A stretch of 64,000 nt of DNA from Moniliella sp. 'wahieum' (GCA_003971905.1 RSEE01000001.1:682001-746000); one strand, 5' to 3'; positions 49,007 through 61,591 are shown, numbered from the stretch's first letter. Notes: generated by a model not told the origin, from the sequence alone. Translations and numbers: made by a program.

Positions 49007-50101
49007 CGTTGCAAAACTGCCAAACGCGTTGCAGTGCGGTTAGTACCCAGGCCCATTCCTCCAGGTCCAGCCGAGCACGACCGGCGCCCCCGCCCTATAC
49101 CAGTGAACCACTGGCGTGCGAGCAATGGCAGGGGCCTGTGCCCCGGCGGCGCTCACGCGCGCCTGGCACGTAGAGACCAAGTCAAAACTCACCTCGTTGA
49201 CGATGGATCAGAAGCTTGCCCTGGTGGGCGCCGAGGCCACCAGCCAGCAGAAAGCGTAGAGGGCCGGGATGGAATAGGGTTGGAGACACTGCCTCCATGC
49301 GGAGCAACAAAAATAGGCAGACCCGCACGGAGGCGCTGTCGAATGTTTGGCCAACGGCGTAATCAATTGTGGTATGGGACGTTCAGCACCACACATCACA
49401 TGTGATGTGGCAGCTCACGCTGCCACTAGTCCTCTCATGTCACGTGCTCAGTGTCACGTGCTGGCGGCGGACACCAAGCCCACGCGACTCTGTTGCTCCC
49501 CGCGCGCCCCAATTCGCGCCCCTGGGCCTCCTCCACCGCTTCCTGGCCCCAGCCAGTGTCTTCCCCCCCCCCCTCTCTTCCTTCGAGGGCCATCCATGTC
49601 TTGTATATGCCCCTAAGCTTGCCCCAATGCTGATGTGTCTGATCCGGCTGTTGTGGACGACAGAATTGCTCTGCTCCGCGGGAAGCGACAGGTGGCCCTG
49701 AAATGGCGCCAGCGGCGTAAGTTTGATGCTGAGGCGGCTGGAATTGATCTCCTGGTGGTAGCACTTCAATGACCCCAGCCCTAACTTGGCAACAAAACCC
49801 AGCGTTGGGGCGCCCAACTATCCTTCTTCGCGCCCGATAGTGCCGGGCAACTTCATATCAGAATCAGCATCTACGTGATAGAACTGGCTCTTAATCTCAT
49901 TGTGTCAAGTACCTTTCGGAACACGCCATTTGGGGCAGACATGCATGGCTCTTGCAGCCGGTTGACAGGCCTTACAGCGAGAAGTAATAAATGATTTTGG
50001 AATTAAGCCAACAAGGGGGAAGGACAAAGCAGTCGCCTTACTACGGAGAGGCACTCAGGTGGGCCGGCCAATGAGCGAGGAGGCAAATCAGTACTCAGTA
50101 C
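49007..50101. promoter_or_regulatory. eL42 upstream region with E-box cluster
   Basis: About 1.1 kb with no credible gene. At 49392-49409 is a perfect 18-bp palindrome (CACATCACA and its complement). GTCACGTG follows twice, 14 bases apart (49439-49446 and 49453-49460). GTCACGTG is the core bound by Cbf1-type bHLH factors. The right part is the 3' flank of NAP1. Confidence 0.5.
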
Positions 50102-51298
50102 TCAGTCTTCATCTTCATCTTCCTCATCCTCTAGGTCGTCCTCGTCGCCTTCATCCTCAAACTCGTCGAGGTCGTCAAAGTACCCAAAGTCCAGGGCCTC
50201 GCCTGTAAAAAACTGGATGGCATGGGGTATAACCGGTCCTTAAGCTCTTCACCCAACCGGTACTCCATCTGCAGCAGCGCTTCGTCCACCGCCTCATCAT
50301 CCGTACCGTTGCCCTCATTTTTGGCGGATGCTTGTACCGGGCTGAAAAAGTTAAAGAAGGAATCGGTCGGAACAGTGCGCTTAAGAACGCGTGTTTCGTT
50401 GGTGTTTTGTTGCGTTGCCTCTTGGACTCAACGCGGGTGGTGAGATCCTTGTCGCTACTACGCCACTCGATCTTGGTGCCCTCCATGTGATCGAAAATCA
50501 GGTTCCCAGCGCGATCCACCTCCTCGGAATAAATGTACGTCTTGGTCAAGGTACTGTTGGTAAAGTATTCGTTGGCCGGGTCAAACTCGAACGTCAACTT
50601 AAAGCCAGGTGGACCGGATGCCGGAAGCTGTTCCGAACGAATGTCCCAGAGCGAACGCAGCGCCTCCTCGTCCCGCTCTGACATGACCTCAGCAAAGCCA
50701 GGGTGGGTGTGCAGAACAGTAAGCCAGAACATGGGCAGTCCCTTTTGGCCATTCGGCGGGGCGGAAACCGAAGCCAAACTTGCTTGTGCCTCGTCTTTGC
50801 CTGCCCGAGCAGAGGTGGCCTTCTCCCCCTCAACAACTAGCTCCGCTGAGGGCTCACTAACGCCACGCACAATGTTCATGCGCTCCTTATAGAGTGGTGC
50901 AAACTTGCTCTCAAACTTGCGCTCCACCTCCATCACCTCCCGTTCAAACTCGGCCTCCAGGGCCAGGTGCTGAGCTTGGAGCCCCTCGAGACCGGCAAGG
51001 CGGCGTCGAATGTACACTGGCAACTGTTCTTCCAACGCGCTGGTGGCATGCCTTGTTTTGTTCGGGCCAGAGCCGAGCAGCGCTGCTAGGTCTCGGTCCC
51101 GGGCCAGCGCAGCTGCTGCCGCTTCAGTGGGCGCTTGGGCCGCTAGCAGCTCCTCTTCCTCCTCGACGGTACCGACAGTGGGGCGGCTGAGTGCTTCGCG
51201 AGTCAAAGGCTGGGTTTGGAGTGGTGTATTCTGTGGCGTAGGAGCCATAATCCTCGTTGGGGCGGCGCCCAACGTTGAGGCCGTTGAGTTTCGACATG
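50102..51298 (-). CDS. NAP1: Nucleosome assembly protein Nap1
   Basis: Histone H2A-H2B chaperone. APTPQNTPLQ near the start matches the conserved APTPHNTP of yeast Nap1. A helical dimerisation segment (QAQHLALEAEFEREVMEVE) follows. The core contains MFWLTVLHTHPGF, FKLTFEFDPANEYFTN, KTYIYSEE, GTKIEWRS, then FFNFFSP after a frame change near 50395, and GEELKDRLIPHAIQFFTGEA. The tail is a run of Glu/Asp ending at a TGA at 50102-50104. The start may be 51249 (MAPTPQ) or, with one base change, 51298 (MSKLNGLN); I give the outer limit. Confidence 0.92.
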
Positions 51299-51879
51299 GG
51301 CTGCAAGTGGACTGACTGGAAGGGTGGTTGGCCGAGCCAGTCCACAATCCACGGCAAAAAAGTGGGCTCTGGTGGGCCAAAAGTGTCACCGTTATGTAAT
51401 CGACGGCAGGAAAGGGGGTAAATCCGGGTAATAATTGAACTACCAGTAGACGAGTGCCCCCAGAGTGTATTTTGGGAGGGTAGGTATTATAGGGCGAGGC
51501 ACTGGTTTGCTTGTTGCCAAATGTACAGACTGCCACCAGAGCTAATGTCCTTCTCTACCTCATCCAAACTTAGTACTCATCATGTGGGGCTTCGGCTCCG
51601 TCGAGCGGCCGCAGCTGCGTTCCGGCGGTGCGGTTTCTAGATCAGTGAGACTTGGACACGTTGAAGAATGCGATCCTCAAATACAGCTGTGTGGACTGCA
51701 AGTATAGAGAGAGGGGGGCGTTAATCAACCCATGATGGAGCCATATGTGAGCGGGGAAATCGAGAAAAGGGCGGGAGAGGAATAAGGATATGTTATGGTC
51801 ACAAAGCAACAAGAATCAAGTTTCCAACCCCTCTGGGGAAGCGCCCCAAGAAAGAGGAGAGAGGCGGCGCCACATTGTG
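51299..51879. other. Intergenic, upstream of NAP1
   Basis: About 580 bases; no gene or strong repeat is seen. It includes the NAP1 promoter. Confidence 0.4.
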
Positions 51880-53036
51880 CTAGGATTCCTCCTCGAACGG
51901 GGGGGCGACCTCGCTCGGCGTGATGGGAAAGGGGGGAGGAATGGGATGCGGAAGAACGGTGCTTATATCTGGTGCACCGGGTGCAGGCGAGGAAGATGAA
52001 AGATGCTCCAGTGAGGTGGCCGGCTGCCAACAGGCCTGCACTTCCATCCCTTGGGGTATGTCAGGGAGCGAGTTGACTGAATCCGTGCCATGTCCCCCAT
52101 CCAAAAAGGTTGGCTGGGACAGTACGCCCACCCCAAGGCTCCCGGACCTCGAAGGTGACACCTCATTTGGTGCAGCGGAGATGGCAAGAAGGATGATAAC
52201 GAAGAGACAGAATGGCCACTGATGGCCATCGTGCTCAAATCATGATGAAGCACTGCACCTTCATCCTCAGATGGTTCTACCGCTCCCCCCTGCTGCGTGG
52301 CCCGATGGCTCTGGTTTCGGTTGCTTCTGCAAGAAGAGCGGGGGGGGATGCTGGGTGCTCTGGGATCAGGTCGTCAACCATAGACCCATCAGCCGGCACC
52401 GGTATAGGTGCCATGCTCTCTGGCTCAAAAGGCGGTTCGACGCCCAAAGACTCAGCCGCATACCACGGACCGTCGCCGTCGGTTTGGCGTACTGGAGTAG
52501 GTGAAGGATGGGAGGACTTCGCGGAGGATGTGGTGGGTGACGAAAGGGGGATGGTTGGGCTTGGTCCTCGCCCGCCGAGGGGAACAGGACCTGAGGCGAA
52601 GACATCACGTCGGGCAGCGGACGGGGTACATCCGTTGGCTGATGGTCGCTCAAAGAGGAAGAAGGTCAAAGAAGGTAGTCTGCCGCCGCTGTGGCAGTAA
52701 GGGGGTATCGGATGCCTCATACGGGCTGCTCCTTGTGACAATGGGCATAGGCGAGATAGTATCGGAAGGATGCGTGCCACGCAAGGGACCTGTTCGACGA
52801 TTGCGCGGCGTTGCGGCAGCAGCCCGGGCAGCCACGGCAGCAGCGGCATGAGCCGAAGGCGGACTGTGTATTGCAGTGGGGTCAATGGGAGAAGAAACGG
52901 GAACCAACGGAACCATCTCTGTCATATCAACCCCAGATTCTTCGCTCGCTGTGGATGCCCTCCACCTCGCACTGAAGCTGATGGTGGAGAAGGGTATGGG
53001 TGAAGGTTCAATGAGCCAGTTTCGGCCAGGATGGGA
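51880..53036 (-). CDS. Disordered coding region, possibly a C-terminal extension of ATG4 or a separate gene
   Basis: Overlapping minus-strand frames (52161-51880, 52885-52277, 52925-52650) read as Pro/Ser-rich low-complexity protein, for instance FPITPSEVAPPFEEES before the stop at 51880. They lie immediately downstream of ATG4 on the same strand. No domain is recognised, and frame changes prevent deciding between an extension of ATG4 and an independent gene. Coding itself is only moderately supported, by composition and frame length. Confidence 0.35.
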
Positions 53037-56000
53037 TCAGGAATGGGATCCTCTTAATTGAGGAAAAGGCTGGAGGGGCACAGAGACTTTGCGCGGGAAG
53101 GTAGCTGGCAGGAGTTTCCTGGATTGGAGGGCGAGGAGTATGTATAGGAAGTTCATCCGAAAGTAATGGTGCCCTTCCGCCTCGGCCTCGTTGCTGACGC
53201 GTTCCCCTTGCTCAAGAGGTAACGGAGCCCGAGAATCGGGGCAAATAGTTTGCTCCGTCGTCGAGCGAGGCATCTCGCCCGTTGTGCTCTCCTCAACCCC
53301 AGGATCAGCGTTTGCAGGCTGCAGCTCATTTCTCTCGCCCTCATCGCTGTCCTCATGTTGATCTTCCCCCTCGCTCGAGTCGGAAAGGGACTGCACACCA
53401 TCGTCGTCCGCCCAGCTGGGGGACGAAGTTGGCTTGGTCGAGTTGGAAGAGGGTGGTGGGCGAGAGTTGATGGAAAGTAAGGGTTTTGGTAACGCTGCCA
53501 GCCGGAGAACGAAATCGTCCCATTCAGCCCGGGACCGAACAACAAAAGCCAAGCAACATGCTTGGGTCCATCATCTTGAGCGGCATCCGATGCACTTTCC
53601 CACCATGGTAACTATCCAGCTGAGCCGGCGTGTAGGCCGTACACAGCCATTCATCTCCATCTCCCGGGCGAAGAGGCACGGCAGGGCGAACATGGTGCGG
53701 GTCAAGGTAGAGAAGCGAGTCGTTGCTGCTGTCCAGACCAACAAAGTAATACGAAGATGATGGTTTTCCACCGGCAATCCCGACGCTCGGGGGAAAGTGA
53801 ACGTAGCCTGGAGAACAATGTCAATAATGGACCATAACCACCTCGAGGGAACATACTTTGATATCCGTAGTACGATTCGTGCACCTTCTCCAACCCAAAC
53901 CTCATGCCAGCCAAGATAAGCACGGCTCGGCGAAAGGGCTCGGGCTCAGGCTCAAGCTCGTGCCCACCTCGTGTGGGGCCAGGGCGGTACAAGGGGTTGG
54001 GAGCAGCATAAGGGTCGCATCCTGGCACCGGCCAAACCGGTGCAGTACCAGCAGAAAGGACTTGGTGGGCGTGCACAGTACTGTCATGGGCGAGCACAAC
54101 AGCGAGTGGAGGTAATCCATCGTCTCGCGCATTGGTACAGCGTACGGGTGCGACTCGACACAGCGCAGGATGGCGCCTGCCGCTGTCGAGGGACCAAACC
54201 ATTCACCGGGAGCCTTTCCGAGCACAGCGCCTTGTTGGGCAAAACGATGGACCGAAAAGGGCACTCGCCCCGACGGGCTGTCCAAAAACGAGGTCAAGAT
54301 GCGAACATAGGCAGCATAATCGTGACTATCTGCATCGCCCACCGCCGGTGGGCGCATCGGACGACGCCAATCGCGACCCAATGCTACAGTTACCAACGAT
54401 TGGCCAACAGAGACTGGCCCGTCCGCAACATACAGCCCCACCCGGCATCGGTTGTGATCCCTCCCCGCGCCAAGCCGGCCGACTGGGCCGCAGCCACCGC
54501 GCGGGACCACAACCCGGCCATAGGCGCTCCCCACCGTTCCGCCCACCGTCCATTTTCTTCGGCCTCGTCCCGCTGCCCCAACGGAGCCACCCCCCCACCC
54601 GGATCCACCTCAGCCGCCGTGCTGGCCGTCTCGCTGATCTGCCCATCTCGGGAAATGGGCGGGAAATGACTGCGGTAGGAACACCAATTCGAGAATTAAA
54701 GTCGCACTGCAAGTCAGCAGCCCAAGTGGACGACGCCTGGGGAGAAGGGGGGCGATACACATCCGTCCTTTCGACCATTGCGGGGTGCCCTCGGGAAGAA
54801 TCCTCAGACCGTCGGTCGGTGCGGTCAGCAGGGGAATATTCTGGGCCGGATCCCGCCGTGTTGGCAGGGGTGTACGCCGGGGGGGCCATGCCACACGCCC
54901 TTAGCCATACGCCCTGCTGGGGTTTCAAGCTGCCTTCACCAATGGGTCGACTGTTGTGCTGGGCTCGCAGTCCGCAGTGGGGAGAGAGGGATGTTGGCCC
55001 CCTTTCTTTACCGTGGGCGAATGGGCTGCTAGCTGGGGTGTCGCGCGTGTCCTGTCCCCTGTGGCCGGGGGTGCGGCAACGGAGAGAGAGGCAGAGTCCT
55101 TCAGCCTAAAAGAGGCAAGATGCGAAAAGAGGCCACCGGGGGGGGCAGTGCGATGCTTGGCTGACCAAGAGGAGGGATGCATATGGCCATGGCCAGAGCC
55201 ATGAGCTTGAGGGGGTTCGGCACTGCCTCTGCGCCTGCCAAACCGGTAGCGGGAGGGCGAGCTGGGACGAGGGTGGGGTGGAGCCAGCGAGGGAACACCC
55301 AGCGTACCCACCGTTACTCCCGAAGAAGATCCTGGGCATAAATCGACTCATTCTTTGACAACATTGTGGAAAAAGAAGGTTTGTGGGACACCCGAGTCGC
55401 TTGCGGGGCAACGCATCTCCCTGAGTCGTGTCCTTGTCACTGTCATTGTCCTTTTCCTTGTCCTTGATACTTCCAGGCGTCAAACTGGTCAAGAGCGTAC
55501 CCACGGAGCCTGACCGTTTCCTTTGTCTGGCCTTGCTGGTGCCGGCACAGTTCGGGCATAAAAGGGAGTTGCCTATCCGCCTCCTGTGGCGGAGAGCTGG
55601 CCCGGGGTGAATCGGGAACTGGATGGGGAATCGGGAGAGACGCACCACTTCCTCGTCTGGGGCTGCATCTGAGGCTAGGTGATGGCCCTCGGGCGTGTGG
55701 CCCGCCTCGCTGGCGGTCGGCATGGAGGGAGATCCAGCAATCGGAGAAAACACCTGTGGACTTGCTGATAAAGGCGGGGTGAGAAGGAGGAGAGGGAGCC
55801 TTGTACGATGCGGACCGACCATGCCTCGAGCCAGCGCGAACGTCCGATGGCGTACGATAGGCTGAAGGGGCAGTCGAAATGGAGGGTGAGCCGACCGAAC
55901 TGGCTGAATCGCTCGGGTAGAGGCTGCTCAACTAGTTTGGACATGTTTTTCATCTTTTCCTTGCTGTTCTTGCCTTCTTCTTGAGTCTTATCTGTAAGGT

Positions 56001-57646
56001 TGCTCATTTTCTTGTCTTGTCCTTGTCCTTGTCCTTGTCCTTGTCCTTGTCCTTGTCCCTGTCCTTGTCCTGTCCTTGTCCTTGTCCTTGTCCTTGTCCT
56101 TGTCCTTGTCCTTGTCCCTGTCCCTGTCCTTGTCCTTCCCGAATCCCACCCAGGACGCTAAGCTGGCAGCCGAAGCGAGAGAAACTGTGCGCGAACGCGA
56201 ATGGCCCGATAGCGGGCGGTCCGCTTCCCTCCCTGGCAGGGTCGAAGGCAAAGCGATTTCCCGACTTTGGCGGGTGGAAGGGAAGCCGAGGTGGACGAAT
56301 GACGATTGCTGCCTTTAAATTCAGTGGGCAGGGGTGGAACGGCAGTATGCTGTCTTGATCTAAGCAGGGGTACGATCGTGCCCTGATGAATCTGCGCTTG
56401 AGTTTGAGCTGAGCCTGAGCTGAGCTCGCTTCTTGCCTCGGAGCCGGGGTATGGAGAGAGTGCGCTTGCGCGCGCCCGTGGGGGCGAGGAGCCCAATGCG
56501 TGGGGTGTGCATCGTTGCTGGACTCGGCCATCTTGCGGTTGGGTGGCGGGGTCAGAGGGGGAGGCATCGACGGCGGATGCGTCCCCTCCGGCGGCAAAGG
56601 GGTGCAGAGACGATGGGGCGAGCGGGTGGGGTTGCCCTTTAAAGTAGTTCCGGACGACAGCGGGTAGGGCGAGTGCGGTGGGGAGAGAGTAGCAGGCAGG
56701 GGGATAGGGGACTGCGATGTGCGCCTGTGGAGGAGCCGACAGCGAAGGCGAACACGGAAGCATCGGAGGCACAGGAGGGACAGACGCAGAGCACTGTGCT
56801 ACATCGTCTGACTGGGTGCGGGCCATGACAGGCGCTTGATCCGAAGCAGACCAACAACAGCCCGTGCGGCAGCCGAGGCGTGCGAGGCGGATGGGACGTG
56901 GCGACAACACGGCGCCGGCGGAAGGTGGACTTGAGGGCAGCGCAAGGCGCGTGTCCTTGCGTTCGCGCCTGGCCGACGTGGATGGAGGATGGGAGGCGTC
57001 ATGAGAAGCAATGGCGCTCTGTCCTGCTAATCGGGGACGGCAGGGCTGGTACGAAGGGGACGGGGGCTGGAACTGGCGGCGGAGCCGGATGCGGTGCAGC
57101 TGCAGGGGGGATGGGGGCCGAGCTTGTGATGGAGGCTGGGGCGTGTGGGGCAGAGCAGGGAGGAGCGCGGGGGGGGGGTGGGGCTGGCTCGGTTGGGCGG
57201 GCGGAGGAGCAAGGTGCGGGGCGGAGCGGGCTGCGTTGTGGGCTGCATAGACCAGCTTGGGCCCTGGCTCTGATGGGCGTGGCGGGGGGTCGTTGGGCGG
57301 GGCAGCAGCAGCTACAAACGGAGGCGAGGCGTCCGACACCAGCGGCAGAGGCACCGGAGGCACCGCGTGTGCGGGAGCGGGTGCGGGTACATGTGCAGGT
57401 GCGTGTGGGCGCAGGCGCGGGCGCGGGGACGAAAGCGAATCTGAGAGAGACGGGATGGAGGTGCTGGCTTGAGGCTGGGGGGGGGGGTGCGTCGGCGGCA
57501 CTGCTGGCTGGGCTCGAGGCCGCGGTGGTCGAGACGGAGGCAGTGGTGGCGGTGCTGAGCGCGGGTCGGGTGGCGTCGGCGGCGGTGGCGCCCGCGCGAA
57601 CGCTAGCGCGGGTGCGATCCACACGCACCGGCACCGGCACGGCCAT
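53037..57646 (-). CDS. ATG4: Autophagy cysteine protease Atg4 with very long disordered N-terminus
   Basis: Atg4 trims Atg8 and later cuts it from phosphatidylethanolamine. Catalytic-domain landmarks in order: CDFNSRI (near 54700), the nucleophile motif [13 protein letters not shown] (Cys codon 54432-54434), [49 protein letters not shown] and the Asp-His motif LDPHH (near 53695), then [18 protein letters not shown]. After this comes an acidic Ser-rich tail. Upstream about 900 codons of Pro/Ser/Ala-rich disorder reach MAVPVPVRV at 57646, including Lys-Asp runs encoded by the AAGGAC hexamer array. Basidiomycete Atg4 proteins are often long at the N-terminus, which supports one gene, but frame changes (53550, 53820, 54610, 54680, 55330 and others) mean the 55-57.6 kb part could be separate. 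Confidence 0.78.
56011..56137 (+). repeat. TTGTCC hexanucleotide microsatellite (about 20 copies)
   Basis: Near-perfect tandem of TTGTCC (AAGGAC on the coding strand). As a six-base unit it keeps a reading frame; on the minus strand it encodes alternating Lys-Asp, or Arg-Thr after a frame slip. A shorter related stretch is at 55428-55470. Confidence 0.9.
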
Positions 57647-58026
57647 CGAGGGTGGAGTGGCGCAGTGAACGGACGGAGCAAGTGGGGATCGCAGGACGAA
57701 GCGCGAAAGCGTCACAGCTGGCGAGATGCAATTTGCAAAGCCGAGCGGGGGGGCTGGCAGCTCCGGCAGACTGTGTGCGAGGATATCAGCGGGCGGCGCC
57801 ATCGCCCGTCCCAGTAGGTGCGCACGCGGCCACCGCTGCGCCCTCTCCACAGCCCACAGCCCACACCACCCGCCACGCCCAGCCATACCGCCGCGCGGGC
57901 ATCGCGTCTACGTGTCCCCCCCCTTCCCCCCGCCAGTCCGGCCGCTATCCAGCAACGCACTTTTTTCCAAGTATACATTGGTTGCCACACTCCCCGGCCA
58001 TGCCATGCCTTTGCCCTCGGCCAGCA
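57647..58026. other. Intergenic, EST1/SMG6 stop to ATG4 start
   Basis: About 380 GC-rich bases without recognisable content. It serves as the ATG4 promoter if the 57646 start is right. Confidence 0.4.
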
Positions 58027-61000
58027 TCAGTCGCTCACCCCCAGCTGCGTGGGGACGGCAGCAGCAACGCCGTAGGCACGCGCCTTGATGCGCAGATTGG
58101 TATCGTGAGTAACCAAGACGGCCGGGGGCACGTCAGGATGCGTGTCGGGCGTCCGGCGATGGGCGGCGTTCCAGACGGCCAGGCGAAGGATAATGTCATC
58201 CAGTGTCCGAGCCCGTGGCAGAGACAGGTCGGGTACCGGCGCAAAATCAATCGTCTCTGTCCGACAGCTCAGATCCGACAGACAGGCAAACCGGCTCGTC
58301 TGGACCACCATCCGTTTGCTCTCCACCGCCGCCTCTACCTCCTCCAACGCATCCTTGGCCCCAGCTGCTGTGGAGGCTGTGTGGGAGCGAGTGAGCCCGT
58401 CCAGCTCCGTCACCACCGCCAGCGGCACCACCACTCCCATCCTTGTGCCAAGAGACGAGATAGGGTGCTGTCTCCGTTGCGTCTCCCAACCAGAAGGACA
58501 TTCGTATCGAGCACAAGCGTTGTCTTGCCCACCTCGGCGGCCGTGCGCGGGGGAAGCGGGGTATCCGCCTGCGCCGGACGTGCTGCGTTAGTGACCGCCA
58601 GAACTTGCCGCAAAAGGCGATGACGCGCCTGGAGAGCCTCTTCCTCAGACTCGATTGACTCGGGTACGAGGGGCGGTGCCTCGACCAAGGGAGGCGACGC
58701 GGACTTGGGAGACGCACTCATCACCATCTCAGGCGGGGCAACGCAGCCCATTGCTCCATCTCATCCGTCAAGGGGCTGTGATCTCAAGCCCGGCCCCGGC
58801 ACGGACCACGCCCGGCACAAAGCGAGCCAGGCTGACGAGCAAATGACCAACCCGGTTCCACCGCACCCGTTCCACCAGTTCCACGACCGTCAGGCCCGGT
58901 GGGAACAGCCACGCTGACCCCGTCCCGACCATGGATCCAGCCGACACGGCCGATAAAGAGGAAGCATGGGACGATGGGGCCGCTTCCTCCTCATCCGGAG
59001 ACGGATCCCACACAGCCACATCGTCATACCGCAGCGCTTCACGTTCGGTCTGAAAGCGCAGGGCAGCAGGCCAGGCGGTGCGTTTCCACATCTTGCGTGC
59101 TTGTGCCGTAGGAGGCGGTGGCGGCGGAACGGTCCAAAACCCGCGCTCGTACACTTTCCGTCCGATCCACCCCATCCCGCGCATGGCCCAATCCTCAGGC
59201 AGCGGCGGCGACGAACCAATCTTGCTTGCACCCCGAGTTTTGGCCGCTAGCGCAGCCGCCTTGCGCGCCGCCTTGCCCTCCGCGCCAGGCAAGCTTGGAT
59301 CGGGCAAGCCCTGCGGCAGACGATACGAAAGATCCACAAGCAAATCCCACGGTACGTAGCGACGTAGCTTGCTTGCCACACGCGGTATACTGAGTCCTGT
59401 ATGGAGAAAAGTAAGAAACCCCGTAACGTAGGCCGAGGGGCCTTCCTCCCCTTCCTCGGGACCCGAGTGAGCAAAGTGCGCAACATGCCAAATGCCAGCT
59501 CGGCGGCCTGGTGCAGGTGGGCAGGTACCTGCTCCGTCTCGGTGTTCCCCTCGGGCAGCGCTGCCACATCATCCCAGGCCGCCTGCAACTCAGCCCCCTC
59601 GGCACCATACTCAAACAAAGCCGCCAGATTCACGGTGAGCATGCGCATCAGGTCCGCTTCGCCCACCGTGCCGCGCGCCAACAGATCCAAAAACGTCGCC
59701 AGAGCCGCATCCCATTGGCCCCGCCCTTTGTGGCGGACAAGCAGGCCATGGATCCACACAAATTGGGTCGTTACTTCCTCCTTGCCCGCCCGGGCGTGTT
59801 GCAGTCGGGAGGAAAAAAGCGATACAAGCGCATCACGGGCGGGAGCAAAGGGGTGGGATGCGGTAAGAGCCTTGACCAGATGGTACAGCATCCGCAGCTC
59901 CTCTCCGCGCGAGAGAAGGGCGAGGTGGTGATGCAAGCGTCCGGTACCGGGCACATCCGACAGTGCTAGGGTGTACCACTCATGGGCTGTTTCGCGCCAC
60001 AGTGTGCCTCATCCAGCTCCCAGTCGCCCAGCGCATCGGCCCCGATCGATGCCTTGCCGTTAACGTCCTCTTCATCCCCCGCTCCTTCGGGGAATTCATG
60101 GGGAGGAAAGAGGCGAGGGGCGTGGTTTCGCACTGCTGACCATCCGGGCGTGTGGCGAGTTGCGACTCGAGGCCCAACAGCGCAATCCGATATCGCGCCA
60201 GGTCGCCTAACGACTCGCGGAAATTGGTGCGCATCGACTGGAACAGTTCATTGTCCACCAACTCGGCGTAGAGGTAGGTAGTAGGCAAAGTAAACTGCAT
60301 CTGCCAGCTGATCCATCAGGCTCTCGGTTGGGGTTGGTACGGAAGGAAGAGGTTAGGGTAACGGTGCTGTAGGGATTGCAGTGGTGGTGTGGTGGATGGA
60401 ACGGGCGAAGAGGATGGGGGAGGGTGGGAGATGATGCGAAGAGCGAGGTGGCGCAGCTGTTCCAGCATGGGGTGACACGCTACCTGCCACAGTCGCCAGT
60501 CATGGCATACTCAGTCGGGAGCGAACGCCATGAGGCGAGCGACCCAGGGCCCAAGCACAGCTGGTAGAATTGGACGTGGAGCCGAGCCAGGCGTTTGCTT
60601 GTCGACACATGTTCCAGTGCCGATTTGATCGCCTCGGGGAGCGGCAATCGCTCCTTGACCGCGGCAGCATGGTAGGTCTGAAGTTCGGTCTCAAGCTTGC
60701 CAATGTCGCGATAGGTGCGCTTGATGTCGGCAATGTAGCCGTTGGCGGCAGCCTTGGCACTTGCGTTCGGCCCCTCGCCACCGACCGAGACCGAGCCGCT
60801 CTCGGCCGATGTGGTCGATGTCATCGTACCGGGGCCACGTCGTCGGCGATGGGGGTCGCGCGCGGCCGGAGTACTTGGTCAGAGCGCACTGAAGACGACT
60901 GGCTCGGAGCGGATCGGCCAGAAAGCGCACGCTGCGATGCTGCAAAGGTGACGGGGTCATCCTTGCTGGGGTCAAAGAGCGTTCCCTGCCTCTCTGATTG

Positions 61001-61381
61001 TCGTGGGGGAGGTGGGGGGCTGGGGCTTGGTGGAGGAGAGGGGGCAGTGGACACAACAGGGGTCGAGTTGTGGCGCATGGGCAGGGGGGTGGAGGGAGAG
61101 GAGTGAAGGCGGAAGAAGGGTGGTCGGAGGTTACGGGAGTACTGAGCTGGCGGCGGGGGGGGCGAGCACGGGTGGTGGTGGTGGATCTGGGTACTGAGGC
61201 TGGGGCTGAGACCAGGGCTGGGCATGGGCATGGGCATGGGCAGAGACATTAGGGTGTGCTGGGGCGGAGGGGCCATGCAGAGAAAGAGGGGAGGACGGTC
61301 GTGAAGCTGCTGTGATGCGGATGGGGATGGGTGCTGACGCTGGTGCGGGGTGTGGGTGCGGGTGCTGAGGCTGGTGGCCAT
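58027..61381 (-). CDS. EST1/SMG6-family protein with C-terminal PIN domain
   Basis: Family members act in nonsense-mediated decay (SMG6 cuts mRNA with its PIN nuclease) and in telomerase recruitment (Est1). From MATSLSTRT at 61381 a Pro/Ser-rich head leads to LFDPSKDDPVTFA. The 14-3-3/TPR helices follow (DIGKLETELQTYH, LARLHVQFYQLCL, ELFQSMRTNFRESLGDLARYRIA). The EST1 DNA/RNA-binding domain comes next (GRLHHHLALLSRGEELRM, SHPFAPARDALVSLF), then LPEDWAMRGMGW. The PIN domain begins TLVLDTNVLL (Asp codon 58507-58509). Further acidic residues are in VTELDGL, LDDIIL and VTHDTNLRIKA, so the four-acid active site looks complete. The stop is at 58027. Frame changes lie near 60830, 60500, 60300, 59970, 59390, 58765 and 58440. 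The PIN domain favours SMG6 over Est1 proper. Confidence 0.82.
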
Positions 61382-61591
61382 GGACAGGGCCTAGACGGCT
61401 GTGGGAAAGGACATGGTGGGCAGGCAGGGGGAGAGGTGGGGTGGGGGGGAGGAGGGCGGGTGCGGGTGGCCACGGACAAAGGCGAGGCGGTGAGGGTGAG
61501 GCACCGGCGGCCTTGCATGCACCGGCTGTGCGTTGAAATTTGGAGGCTCTACGCTCTGCTACGCTCCGCTGCTTGGCCTCGCCGACGCAGT

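Noticed and set aside
56999..57886. Long plus- and minus-strand frames rich in Gly/Ala/Arg or Pro in the 57-kb region.
   Set aside because: Shadows of the GC-rich disordered ATG4 N-terminal region; alternative frames stay open because of composition.
60350..60360. GGTTAGGGT as a possible telomerase RNA template or interstitial telomere repeat near EST1/SMG6.
   Set aside because: A 9-base match to a hexamer repeat is expected a few times in 64 kb counting both strands, and there is no second repeat or RNA-like context.
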